Origin: JASFWK01 sp050049355
Lineage (GTDB): Bacteria > Chloroflexota > Anaerolineae > B4-G1 > DUEL01
Assembly (NCBI GenBank): GCA_050049355.1
Contig: JASFWK010000001.1
Span: 1-64,000 of the forward strand
Reading direction: 5' to 3'
DNA length: 64,000 nucleotides
This document shows, in pieces, positions 34,147 to 42,095 of this stretch (its first letter is position 1; every line of letters begins with the position of its first letter). The notes below the pieces were generated by a model. The model saw only the letters and a program-made list of their open reading frames with translations. It had not been told where the DNA came from and made no database searches. The position numbers and the translations under genes are program-made.

Positions 34147-35676
34147 GTGACTGAGGTCATCCACCTGGAGGAAGGCGACGATTTGCCTGTGCTGCGCGAC
34201 CGGCTGCGTCGCGCGCAGGCAAAGCGCGTCATTCTTCATCTCTCCTGGGATTGCTCCCCCTTCTCTCGCCTGCTCGACTACGAACTGCTCCAGCGAGAGG
34301 CCGAGCGGCTGGGCCTGGAGGTGGCCTTCGTTAGCCCCGACCCCGACAGGCGCGGTCTCGTTCGCCAGGCGGGCTTTGGTGCCTTCTCCACTATGGCTGA
34401 GGCAGAGGCAGAGTCTTCCTGGCCTCGCCCGGCGCGCGAGAAGATCGAATCGCCTCCTACACCCTTTTGGGAGTGGGAGGAGAAGACTTCCCTCCAGCCG
34501 CCTCCGAAGCGTATTCTCCCTCGCTGGATCCATCGCATTCGGCGGGGAGTTCGTGTCTCGGTCTTCTTGGTCACCATCCTCACGCTTTTGATCTCTGGCT
34601 ATGTCATCCTTCCCCGGGCCAATGTCACTATCATCCCCACCGGCCAGACGGTGAGTGTGATCGTGCCGGTATCGGCGGGTAGGGAGATTGAGTTGATAGA
34701 CACGGCAGAGGGGATCGTGCCCGCCCGTCGCGTGGGAGACTACTTCGAGGGTTCCATCGACGTGGAGACCACCGGCACAACTGCACGCCAGAGCGGTCGG
34801 GCCAGCGGAACTGTTCTGTTTACCAATCTGCTGGCACAGGAGGTGGTCGTGCCGGCCAGAACGGTGGTGCGCACCTCGGCGGGCGGCTTCCCCATTCGGT
34901 TTGCCACCACACAGGCGGTGACGGTGCCCCCGCTCGGACAGGCCCCCGCCCCTGTTGAGGCGTTGAGCGAAGGACCGGTGGGCAACGTGGGGACCAATCA
35001 AATCAACCGGGTCGAGGGGGTCGCCTCTCTGGCCCTGCGGGTGACCAACCCGGAGCCGATCACTGGGGGCTCTGCCCAGGAGGTGCAAGCCGTCTCCCAG
35101 GAGGACATGGACCGAGCGCGGGAGTTGCTGACCGCTCAGTTGCTGGATCGAGCACACGGGGAATTGCAGGTCTACCTGGAGTCGACGGAATTCATCCCTC
35201 GACAGTCGCTGACGGTACAGGCTGCCGAGACCGCATACGATCGCTTCCTGACCGAGCAGGCCGACACGCTGGGGCTTCACATGCGCTTGCTGATCACCGG
35301 CCTGGCGGTGGATCGGGACAACGCTGAGGCTGTGGCGTACGCGAGGTTGGCCCGCAGTCTCCCCTCAGGCTACGAGCTGGTAGGAGCCGACTTCGAGCTC
35401 GGTGAGATGGCGGAGGAGCCCATTGGCTCGGGCGATTTGGCTTTCTTTGTGACTGCCAGGGGCTACGCCGCCGCCCACCTGGAGCCGCAAGTGGTGCGGC
35501 GGGTGGTTCTGGGAAAGCCCGTGAGCAGGGCTGCGGAGCGGCTTGATGCGGAGCTCCCGCTGGCGGAATCTCCTCAGATCGAGGTCTGGCCGGAGTGGTT
35601 CCCCTGGATGCCGGTGCTCCCTATGCGCATCAGTGTGGACGTGATCCCGCAGGAGCACGGCGCAGGTGATGGATGA
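34147..35676 (+). CDS. Membrane-anchored baseplate-J-like protein
   Basis: 509 residues, GTG start. Residues 1-95 are cytoplasmic and look like a small Rossmann-type domain (AKRVILHLSWDCSPFSRLLD). A membrane helix follows at about 138-158 (VSVFLVTILTLLISGYVIL). The outer part has ASGTVLFTNLLAQEVVVPAR and VVRTSAGGFPIRFATTQAV, with ALSEGPVGNVGTNQIN, the pattern of the baseplate J / gp47 fold used in phage tail hubs. A C-terminal region of mixed repeats follows. Here it is a single-copy cell gene between alaS and ruvX, whose start it overlaps by four bases. Cell-envelope role inferred. Confidence 0.72.
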   Translation: MTEVIHLEEGDDLPVLRDRLRRAQAKRVILHLSWDCSPFSRLLDYELLQREAERLGLEVAFVSPDPDRRGLVRQAGFGAFSTMAEAEAESSWPRPAREKIESPPTPFWEWEEKTSLQPPPKRILPRWIHRIRRGVRVSVFLVTILTLLISGYVILPRANVTIIPTGQTVSVIVPVSAGREIELIDTAEGIVPARRVGDYFEGSIDVETTGTTARQSGRASGTVLFTNLLAQEVVVPARTVVRTSAGGFPIRFATTQAVTVPPLGQAPAPVEALSEGPVGNVGTNQINRVEGVASLALRVTNPEPITGGSAQEVQAVSQEDMDRARELLTAQLLDRAHGELQVYLESTEFIPRQSLTVQAAETAYDRFLTEQADTLGLHMRLLITGLAVDRDNAEAVAYARLARSLPSGYELVGADFELGEMAEEPIGSGDLAFFVTARGYAAAHLEPQVVRRVVLGKPVSRAAERLDAELPLAESPQIEVWPEWFPWMPVLPMRISVDVIPQEHGAGDG

Positions 35677-36131
35677 TGCGTGTTCTGGCCCTGGATGTTG
35701 GGGAGCGGCGCATAGGCGTTGCCTTGAGCGATCCCTCCGGGACGGTGGCTCGTCCGCTGTGTACGGTCGAGCGTGGCTCGCGTGCAGAGGACTTCGCGGC
35801 CATCGCTGAGTTGGTGGCAGAGCAGGAGGTCGAATTGGTGGTGGTCGGATGGCCCCTGACCTTGCGAGGGGAGTCTGGTCCACAGGCCCAGCGAGTGGAG
35901 GAGTATGCCCGAGCGCTGGATGAAGCCCTGCCGGTGCCGCTGCGGATGTGGGACGAACGGTACAGTACCCTGTCGGCCGAGGAGATCATGCGCCGATTCC
36001 GCGAGGGAGGAAGGCGGCGCAGCCGAGGCGGACCAGGGGTAGACGCGGTTGCGGCGGCGGTTATCCTGCAGGCGTTTCTGGACAGCCAGGTGATGGATCG
36101 GGGAAAAGGGAATGGAGAGGGGAGGGGGTAG
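35673..36131 (+). CDS. ruvX: Holliday junction resolvase-like RuvX (YqgF)
   Basis: 152 residues. The start RVLALDVGERRIGVALSDPS is the RNase H-like motif with the first catalytic Asp. VVVGWPLTLRGESGPQAQRV holds the family's GxPxxxxG segment with the Asn-Gly of the usual GLPLNMDG replaced, and WDERYSTLSAEEIM contains the DER acidic motif. GVDAVAAAVILQAFLD carries the last Asp. RuvX is tied to pre-16S rRNA 5' end processing and junction resolution. It overlaps the upstream gene by four bases and is followed directly by mltG, a pairing conserved in many bacteria. Confidence 0.93.
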   Translation: MMRVLALDVGERRIGVALSDPSGTVARPLCTVERGSRAEDFAAIAELVAEQEVELVVVGWPLTLRGESGPQAQRVEEYARALDEALPVPLRMWDERYSTLSAEEIMRRFREGGRRRSRGGPGVDAVAAAVILQAFLDSQVMDRGKGNGEGRG

Positions 36132-37310
36132 ATGGGAGACAAGGCCAGACGGATAGCGCGGATCGCCGTGTTCGTGGTGGCAATGGCGGCGGCGGTGACC
36201 ATCGTTGCCGGCGTGCTGGGAATCGGCGGCCTGGGAGGTGATGTAAAGCTCTCCCTCTGCAGCCTTACCTCCCCTGAGGAAGTCTATCTGGATTCCTACC
36301 TCGAGATGCACGCCGACGAACTCGAGCAGCCGGTAGGAGATGACGACACACCGCGGAGGTTCGTCATTGAGCCAGGCGAGACAGCGGGTCAAGTGGCCGA
36401 GCGGCTCCGGCAGGATGGATTGATCTCCGATGCCGAGCTCTTCCGCCGCTACCTTCAGTCCGAGGGGCTGGACGCCGGGCTGGAGGTGGGCACTTACACG
36501 CTGCGGCAGACAATGACCATCCCCGAGATCGCACAGGCTCTCCAGAGCGGGCAAGTTCCCGAGCAGACCCTCACTGTCCTTGAGGGCTTGCGGCTGGAGG
36601 AGGTGACGGCTCAGGTGGCCAGCCAGACCGGCGTCTCCGAGGCGGAGTTTCTGACCCTGGTGACCACTGGATGGCGTGAGGTCGGTTTGGACACCTATGA
36701 GTTCCTCGCCTCTCTCCCACCGACCGCTACGTTGGAGGGGTTCCTCTTTCCAGAGACGTATCGGCTTCCGGAGGAGGCCACGGCTCGCGATGTACTGACG
36801 CGGATGCTGGAGACCTTCGACGAGCGGGTGACGCCTCAGATGCGCCAGAGCGCCGTTGAGCGTGGGCTGACAGTCTATGAGATGGTCGCCCTGGCCTCCA
36901 TTGTCGAGCGAGAGGCAGTGATCGACGAGGAGCGGCCGGTCATCGCGGGCGTCTACTTCAATCGGCTGGAGACCGGCTGGCTGCTCAACGCCGATCCCAC
37001 CGTCCAGTATGGCCTCGGCTACGACGAGGGGAGCGGGCGGTGGTGGCGCGAACTCTACTTTGATGAGCTGGGCGTCAGCCGTTTGGCTGAGGTCGATCAC
37101 GCCTACAACACCTACCGCTATGTGGGCCTGCCCCCTGGCCCCATCTGCAGCCCTGGGCTGGCCTCCATTGAGGCGGTGGCGTACCCGGCCGATACCGACT
37201 ACTTCTATTTCCTGGCCGACTGTACTGCCGACGACGGCAGCCACCTTTTCGCTGTGACCCAGGAGGAGCACAACGCCAATTATGCCGCGTGTGGTGGCGA
37301 GGCGCCGTAG
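36132..37310 (+). CDS. mltG: Endolytic murein transglycosylase MltG
   Basis: 392 residues. Membrane helix at about 9-29 (IAVFVVAMAAAVTIVAGVLG), then a LysM-like subdomain (FVIEPGETAGQVAERLRQDG, with SDAELFRRYLQSEGLDAGLE). The catalytic YceG domain has EGFLFPETYRLPEEATA, MVALASIVEREAVIDEERPV with the catalytic Glu, and LNADPTVQYGLG. MltG cuts nascent glycan strands at the outer face of the membrane and sets their length. GGGGAGGGGG just upstream supports the ATG, which abuts the ruvX stop. Confidence 0.95.
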   Translation: MGDKARRIARIAVFVVAMAAAVTIVAGVLGIGGLGGDVKLSLCSLTSPEEVYLDSYLEMHADELEQPVGDDDTPRRFVIEPGETAGQVAERLRQDGLISDAELFRRYLQSEGLDAGLEVGTYTLRQTMTIPEIAQALQSGQVPEQTLTVLEGLRLEEVTAQVASQTGVSEAEFLTLVTTGWREVGLDTYEFLASLPPTATLEGFLFPETYRLPEEATARDVLTRMLETFDERVTPQMRQSAVERGLTVYEMVALASIVEREAVIDEERPVIAGVYFNRLETGWLLNADPTVQYGLGYDEGSGRWWRELYFDELGVSRLAEVDHAYNTYRYVGLPPGPICSPGLASIEAVAYPADTDYFYFLADCTADDGSHLFAVTQEEHNANYAACGGEAP

Positions 37311-37326
37311 CTGCGAGGGAGTGGGA

Positions 37327-38388
37327 GTGAGGAGCTTAGGACGAAGACTGCTCTCTCTCACAGCCCTTCTTCTCTTGCTTGGGGCCTGTGAGGTACCCGG
37401 CGCGGTCCATCCCACAGTCAAGATCGGGTTGGTGGCGCCCTTCGAGGGGCGCTACCGGTACGTGGGGTACGATCTCTTCCCGGCGGTGCGGCAGGCGCTG
37501 CGCGAGGTCAACGGCGCCGGCGGGGTCGGCAGCTATTACGTCGAGTTGGTGGCCTACGACGACGGCGCAAATCCCGCGATGGCGGCAGAGCAAGCGCGGA
37601 AGCTGGTGGTGGATCCCGAAGTAGTGGCGGTCATCGGACACTTTCGGGCGCAGACGACGGCCGCAGCCCTACCGATCTATGCCCGGGAGGGGCTGCCGCT
37701 GGTGGCTGCAGGTGTGCTGGATCTGGCCCCCGTGGCTGGGGAGGGCGTGGTGATCCGCCCGGGGCCGGATGCCGAAGCGGTGGCGGCTGCCCTGCTGGAT
37801 CGTGTGGATGGAGCGGCACTGATTGGCGGCAGTGGCCCTCTGGCTCAGGCACTGCGGGAGAGTGGGCAGCTCGCGCCCGTTGTCTCGCCGGATGACCCGG
37901 CTTGGCTGGAGGCGGTGCTGGCGGTCGATCCGCCCGCTGTGATCTGTGACGCCGAGCCCGTGGCCGCCGGCGAAATAGTCGCTGCGATGCAGGAGGCCGG
38001 CTGGGACGGGGAGTTTCTCGGTGGGCCCCAGTTAGCGGCAGCGGATTTCGCCGCCGTGGCCGGTGAGGCCGCACAGGGGACGCTGTTCGTCACTCCCTGG
38101 CCGCTGCCGGAGGATGTGGAGAGCGGAGCCGAACTGACTGCCTACACCGAGATCTCAGGCGGGACAGAGCCGGGTCCGCTGGCGCTGCCGGCCTACGAGG
38201 CCGCCCGACTGATGGTGGAGGCGCTGAGAGCCGACATCGCGGCCGATGGGACTCCCTCGCGGGCAGGGGTGGCGGCGGCGCTGGCCTCGCTGGCGGAGGA
38301 GCGAGAACTCCGCCAGGGGTACCTCTATTGGTACAGGATTGGGGCGGCCGGAGCGCTGGAGCAGATTGCGCCGCCATCGTCACCCTGA
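37327..38388 (+). CDS. Lipoprotein substrate-binding protein, branched-chain amino acid type
   Basis: 353 residues from a GTG at 37327, six bases after AGGGAG; another GTG lies two codons earlier. The start LGRRLLSLTALLLLLGACEV is a lipoprotein signal with LLGAC lipobox. The mature part has KIGLVAPFEGRYRYVGYDLF, DDGANPAMAAEQARKLVVD and VVAVIGHFRAQTTAAALPIY, matching the Leu/Ile/Val-binding Peripla_BP_6 fold. PAYEAARLMVEAL is the usual C-terminal helix. No permease or ATPase genes are adjacent, so it may act as a receptor or serve a distant transporter. Confidence 0.85.
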   Translation: MRSLGRRLLSLTALLLLLGACEVPGAVHPTVKIGLVAPFEGRYRYVGYDLFPAVRQALREVNGAGGVGSYYVELVAYDDGANPAMAAEQARKLVVDPEVVAVIGHFRAQTTAAALPIYAREGLPLVAAGVLDLAPVAGEGVVIRPGPDAEAVAAALLDRVDGAALIGGSGPLAQALRESGQLAPVVSPDDPAWLEAVLAVDPPAVICDAEPVAAGEIVAAMQEAGWDGEFLGGPQLAAADFAAVAGEAAQGTLFVTPWPLPEDVESGAELTAYTEISGGTEPGPLALPAYEAARLMVEALRADIAADGTPSRAGVAAALASLAEERELRQGYLYWYRIGAAGALEQIAPPSSP

Positions 38389-38447
38389 GAGGGAGTTGCG
38401 GCCTTGCGAAGGCTCCAAGTCTCCGCAGTGCCAGCCCTACGGCGCGG

Positions 38448-39587
38448 TTACTCCTTCAGGCTGAGGAAGATACTTCGCTCGGAGGGCTGCCCCTCGTCGG
38501 CGGTGAGCATCTCAGCCCAGCGCTGCACGTCCGGCGGACCGGTGTGGGCCTCCAACTCCTCCATGCAGGCCCACATGTCGGCGGCGCCCTCGGGGAAGAC
38601 GCAGCGCACGTAGGTCATCACCCCCAACCCCACGTCTTTGCGCAGCTCCTCCATCTCCTCTTGGAGTTGAGTGATATCTCGCCCCAGTCGCTCCTGCAGT
38701 TTCGGGTTCTTGACTCGCTGTTGGACCTTGCGCTTGATCCCCATCTGTGCCTGCTTGAGCACGAGGGCCTGCACCTGTTTCGCTTCTTTGGGGAATTGCT
38801 TGGTGATGGGCTTCAGGATCTCTTCCAGGCTTCCATAGGACTGAGCTGCCCGGACCTCAGCGTCGGTGACCCCAACCTCTCGATTCAACGTATCCGCAAG
38901 CCACGCTCGCTCCTCGCGCAGCCCGAGGAAGATGAAGAGAACGATCAGACCTACGCCCGCCAGGCCGATCCCCATCCCCACCAGGGCTCCCAGCGACCCG
39001 GTGGCGGAGGTTCTCCAGGCCACCAGGTTGAAGAGGGCATGGATCAGGATGGCCGTGACCCATCCGCCTATCAGGGCCAGTTGTCGGCCGGACTGTCGCT
39101 TGAAGCGGAAGCGTCCCACCGCCGCCCCCACCAGCCCGGCGGCTGTGCCGTGCATCAAGCAGGTCGAAAACGAACGGGTGAGGGCCAGCGGAACCCCTAC
39201 ACTTGGGTTCTGGCTGATGTAGAGGAAGTTCTCGGTGATGGAGAAGCCGATGCCCGAGGCGAAGCCGTAGATGGCTCCGTCCACGAAGTAGGTGAACTCG
39301 GGCCGACCGGAGACGTAGAAGAGGCAGAGGGATTTGACAATCTCCTCTACCACCGGTGCGACGGCCACGACGAGGAGAAACTGGGGATCCAGGGTCAGCG
39401 CGCGCGCCAGGCGGGGAGCGACGAAGGAGTTGGTCAGAAGTGCCAGGCCGAACCCGCCGACCGATCCCCAGCCAAAGCAGATCAGCACCAGACGGAAGGT
39501 GCGCGAGGCGTAGAGGTCGAGTGTATAAATGACGATCAAGAAGAGCGCCGGAATACCGGTGGCGATCAAGAGGGCCAGCAGAGTCAT
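38448..39587 (-). CDS. PrsW family intramembrane metalloprotease
   Basis: 379 residues. About eight helices in the first 240 residues. VAPVVEEIVKSLCLFYV gives the EExxK catalytic motif, FVDGAIYGFASGIGFSITEN the second family motif, and STCLMHGTAAGLVGAAVG and AILIHALFNLVAW the two His motifs. The final 130 residues are cytoplasmic and helical, with a coiled-coil part (ITQLQEEMEELRKDVG). PrsW-type proteases cleave anti-sigma factors in the membrane in Bacillus; an ECF sigma / anti-sigma pair lies 8 kb away on the same strand, but a link is only speculative. GGGAGG precedes the ATG. The gene is 221 bases downstream of the winged-helix-like gene. Confidence 0.88.
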   Translation of the reverse strand: MTLLALLIATGIPALFLIVIYTLDLYASRTFRLVLICFGWGSVGGFGLALLTNSFVAPRLARALTLDPQFLLVVAVAPVVEEIVKSLCLFYVSGRPEFTYFVDGAIYGFASGIGFSITENFLYISQNPSVGVPLALTRSFSTCLMHGTAAGLVGAAVGRFRFKRQSGRQLALIGGWVTAILIHALFNLVAWRTSATGSLGALVGMGIGLAGVGLIVLFIFLGLREERAWLADTLNREVGVTDAEVRAAQSYGSLEEILKPITKQFPKEAKQVQALVLKQAQMGIKRKVQQRVKNPKLQERLGRDITQLQEEMEELRKDVGLGVMTYVRCVFPEGAADMWACMEELEAHTGPPDVQRWAEMLTADEGQPSERSIFLSLKE

Positions 39588-39808
39588 AGGTCACCTCCCG
39601 GTGGAGGGCGGACGTAGAGAGCACGCGTCAATCGGTTGATCGGCTTGCCATGGGGCTGGTCGGGCGCGGGGTGACAGCTTCAGCAAATAGCGCGGGAGGA
39701 AGGTGGTGGCGGTGTGGTGGAAGGCGCCCAGACGGTCGAATAGCTCGGCTGGCAGGAGTGGACCCAGGCCGTGCACCATCTCAACCCGGTTGGCTTGGCG
39801 ACCTTCCC

Positions 39809-40144
39809 TCAATCTTCTGTCTTCTCCTCCAATGCAGACCAGATGCCCTGGGGGATCTGGCGCCTGCGCCGACGGGCGAAGCGGGTCCGATAGATAGTGC
39901 CCTCCTCGCGCTCTTCGCGGTGGAGGTATCCCTTCTCAACCAAGGCTTCCAGCATCTGGCGGGCGTTGGCAAGCGGTTCATCCAGGTGCTCAGCGGCCGT
40001 CTCTGCGGTCAAATCCCCCTCGCGGGTGATGCGGTTCATCAACCGGCGCAGCATCGGAGAGAGGTCGAGCAGGTCGGCAGGGCTGATCCCTTCTTGCTTC
40101 TCCCGTCCTTCGATTTCTTTCTTGATGTGATTAAAGATACCCAT
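39809..40144 (-). CDS. Small winged-helix-like protein
   Basis: 111 residues; the ATG at 40144 has AGGAGGT upstream, and further extension would overlap the B-box gene. Residues about 22-85 read as a winged helix: LLDLSPMLRRLMNRITREGD, LTAETAAEHLDEPLANARQM, LEALVEKGYLHREE, with the recognition helix at about 50-62. A basic stretch RFARRRRRQ near 92-100 could touch nucleic acid. It starts 13 bases after the B-box gene and is likely co-transcribed from 41951. Family unrecognised; DNA-binding or protein-adaptor role inferred. Confidence 0.7.
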   Translation of the reverse strand: MGIFNHIKKEIEGREKQEGISPADLLDLSPMLRRLMNRITREGDLTAETAAEHLDEPLANARQMLEALVEKGYLHREEREEGTIYRTRFARRRRRQIPQGIWSALEEKTED

Positions 40145-40157
40145 CGCGCCACACCTC

Positions 40158-40373
40158 CTAGTAGAATTCCGGCATCTCGATGGGCTCCGGCTGCGGACGG
40201 CATTCGCCGCACCAGAGGACGTTGGAGACCACCACGGCTTTAGGTGTCTCCCGCCCACCCAGGTACATAGCCAGCATCGTGGGCAAAGTTGTGGTGTGGT
40301 GCTCTTTGCATACACCTCGGCCGCAGAACCTGCAGGCGCCAACGGCTGGTTCGCCGCATTCGTAGCAGATCAT
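40158..40373 (-). CDS. Small B-box-type zinc finger protein
   Basis: 71 residues. CYECGEPAVGACRFCGRGVC followed by KEHH gives an ordered C-x2-C-x7-C-x2-C-x4-C-x2-H array as in B-box zinc fingers, with an extra CGEC pair near residue 55-58. Between them a hydrophobic stretch, TTTLPTMLAMYLGG, may be an interface. It starts ten bases after the MinD-like ATPase stop. B-box modules mediate protein contacts; in bacteria they often sit on membrane proteins, here it stands alone next to an ATPase. Confidence 0.8.
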   Translation of the reverse strand: MICYECGEPAVGACRFCGRGVCKEHHTTTLPTMLAMYLGGRETPKAVVVSNVLWCGECRPQPEPIEMPEFY

Positions 40374-40383
40374 CTGACTGCTC

Positions 40384-41157
40384 CTAGTCCACTGCCTCTA
40401 CGGCCGTGACGATCTCCAAGATGCCGTTAGAGAAGGGATGGTCGGGGTAGCGCAGGGAGAAGATGTCGGCAGAGGCCATACGGGCTACGTCCTCGGATAG
40501 GGGGAGAATGGTGGCTACCGGGCATGCGTAGGTCTCTTCGACGTGCTCACGCAGCTCGTCGAGGTCGAAGGAGGAGAGCGCTTTGTTGACTACCAGGAAG
40601 AGGCTAGGAACCTCCAGTTTGCGCGCCACGTCTACCGTCACCGCCGTCCCCTGGAAGTCCTGCTGATCGGGACGCAGGACGATGAGCAGGAGGTCGGAGA
40701 TGGCGATCGAGAGCAGGGTCTCCTCATTCAACCCGGGGTGTGTGTCAATGAAGAGGTAGTCGAGGTCCAGCTTGTTGATGAGGGCCTGGAATCCGTCGTT
40801 GAGCAGGCCCACATCATACCCTTCTCTCAGGACGCGCGCGATTTCCCCCGCACGGAGGCTGGAGGGGATCAGATAGATGCCGCCGCTCATCAGTACTACC
40901 TCGCCCTTGCCGATCTGGGCACCCACATCGTAGGCGGTATCCTCAATCTCGCACTTGCCCCACAGATAGTCATTCAGCGCCTTATCTATCTTCTGCTCGT
41001 CCATTCCGAAGAGAACGTGGATGCCAGGGGACTGGATATCAGTGTCGATGACTCCTACGCGACTTCCCTTGCGGGCGAACTGGGATGCGACATTGGCGGT
41101 GATGTTGGACTTCCCCGTGCCGCCACGGAAGGAGTGGATAGAGATGATCTTGGACAT
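40384..41157 (-). CDS. MinD/ParA-like P-loop ATPase
   Basis: 257 residues. N-terminal ISIHSFRGGTGKSNITANVA is a deviant Walker A, with Arg at the place of the first signature Lys of KGGxGK. VGVIDTDIQSPGIHVLFGMD is the switch I / A' motif and YLFIDTHPGLNEETLLS is switch II with DxxPG-like form; DLLLIVLRPDQQD follows. Such ATPases dimerise with ATP on membranes or DNA to position cargo or activate partners. No ParB or MinC/E gene is nearby. GGAGAAGAG precedes the ATG. Between the cyclic-nucleotide sensor (89 bases upstream) and B-box gene (10 bases downstream). Confidence 0.88.
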   Translation of the reverse strand: MSKIISIHSFRGGTGKSNITANVASQFARKGSRVGVIDTDIQSPGIHVLFGMDEQKIDKALNDYLWGKCEIEDTAYDVGAQIGKGEVVLMSGGIYLIPSSLRAGEIARVLREGYDVGLLNDGFQALINKLDLDYLFIDTHPGLNEETLLSIAISDLLLIVLRPDQQDFQGTAVTVDVARKLEVPSLFLVVNKALSSFDLDELREHVEETYACPVATILPLSEDVARMASADIFSLRYPDHPFSNGILEIVTAVEAVD

Positions 41158-41246
41158 AGGCTTCTCTTCTCCTTATGCTGTTGCCAAGGTGTTCCCTTCA
41201 TAAGGGGGTCAATGAAGACCAGTGAGGCAAGCGGGCTGAGCCGGGC

Positions 41247-41951
41247 TCACTCCTCGGAGCGGCCCCGCAAGCTTCGTGCTCGGCGAGCCAGGTGCTGAAA
41301 ATAGTCGGTTTCGGTGATCTCGGCTACCTGCTCCTGGCGTCTGTGCTCGTCGATTTGAATCTGGAGTTGAGCCACCTCCTGCCGCAGCTGTTCCTCTCGC
41401 TCCTGGACGGCCTTGACCATGCTCTTCACCGCGTCGGCCACGGCGGCCAGCGCCCGATCCGGCGTCTCCTCCGTATCCTGGATGCTCTTCATCGCCCGGT
41501 CGTACTGGCCCTCGGCCACCATCCGAGCCCACCGGCCCAGCCGCTCGACGTAGTCGGTCATATGGCGGGTGCGCTGGCTGAGCAGGCGAATGACGGCATT
41601 GGTCAGCGGGCGGGATGCGTGCACCTGGCTCAAGAAACTCTCTCGACGCAGGCGCCGGAGAACGGTGGGACCGACGGCAGCCGCACTGGCAGAGCGCGGG
41701 TGATCGTCCACCAGGGCCAGTTCGCCAAAGGACTCGCCCGCCGTCAGGGTGTTGAGTGTGAGTTCCTGTCCTTCCTCGTCGAGGGTGAAGATGCGGATCT
41801 GACCCGACTCGATGATGTAGAAGGCATCGCCCGCATCGCCCCGGTGGAATAGGACCTCGCCGTCGGCCAGGCGCATCGTCGCCATCGCAGCCTGAAGCGA
41901 CGCAGCCTCCTTGAATATGAGATTTCGTATGAGTGCCGCCTGATCCTTCAT
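41247..41951 (-). CDS. Cyclic-nucleotide-binding sensor protein without HTH
   Basis: 234 residues. An N-terminal cNMP-binding beta-roll: RLADGEVLFHRGDAGDAFYI, GQIRIFTLDEEGQELTL and GESFGELALVDDHPRSASAA with the phosphate-binding cassette (FGELALxxxxPRxA). After about residue 115 there is no helix-turn-helix; instead a HAMP-like helical stretch (about 120-165) and a coiled coil (VQEREEQLRQEVAQLQIQID). So it is not a normal Crp regulator. The ATG at 41951 is preferred because promoter boxes lie just upstream and earlier starts would fall inside them. It heads the cluster of MinD-like, B-box and winged-helix genes. Confidence 0.83.
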   Translation of the reverse strand: MKDQAALIRNLIFKEAASLQAAMATMRLADGEVLFHRGDAGDAFYIIESGQIRIFTLDEEGQELTLNTLTAGESFGELALVDDHPRSASAAAVGPTVLRRLRRESFLSQVHASRPLTNAVIRLLSQRTRHMTDYVERLGRWARMVAEGQYDRAMKSIQDTEETPDRALAAVADAVKSMVKAVQEREEQLRQEVAQLQIQIDEHRRQEQVAEITETDYFQHLARRARSLRGRSEE

Positions 41952-41960
41952 CGAAGATTG

Positions 41961-41989
41961 ATGGTACACCAAGTCCCCTCTTAGAGCAA
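41961..41989 (-). promoter_or_regulatory. Promoter of the cNMP/MinD-like cluster
   Basis: Minus strand TTGCTC (41989-41984), 17 bases, TACCAT (41966-41961). The -10 ends nine bases before the ATG at 41951, so the mRNA would have a leader of only a few bases. No Shine-Dalgarno is present, consistent with leaderless translation. Confidence 0.45.
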
Positions 41990-42095
41990 ATCAAAGAAGC
42001 CACACCCGGCGGGGCGCTCCCCACCGCCGGATGTGGCTCTGTGCAAGTCTCAAGCCTTGGGAGGTCTACAGACTCGCCATCCTATTCCCAGGAGG

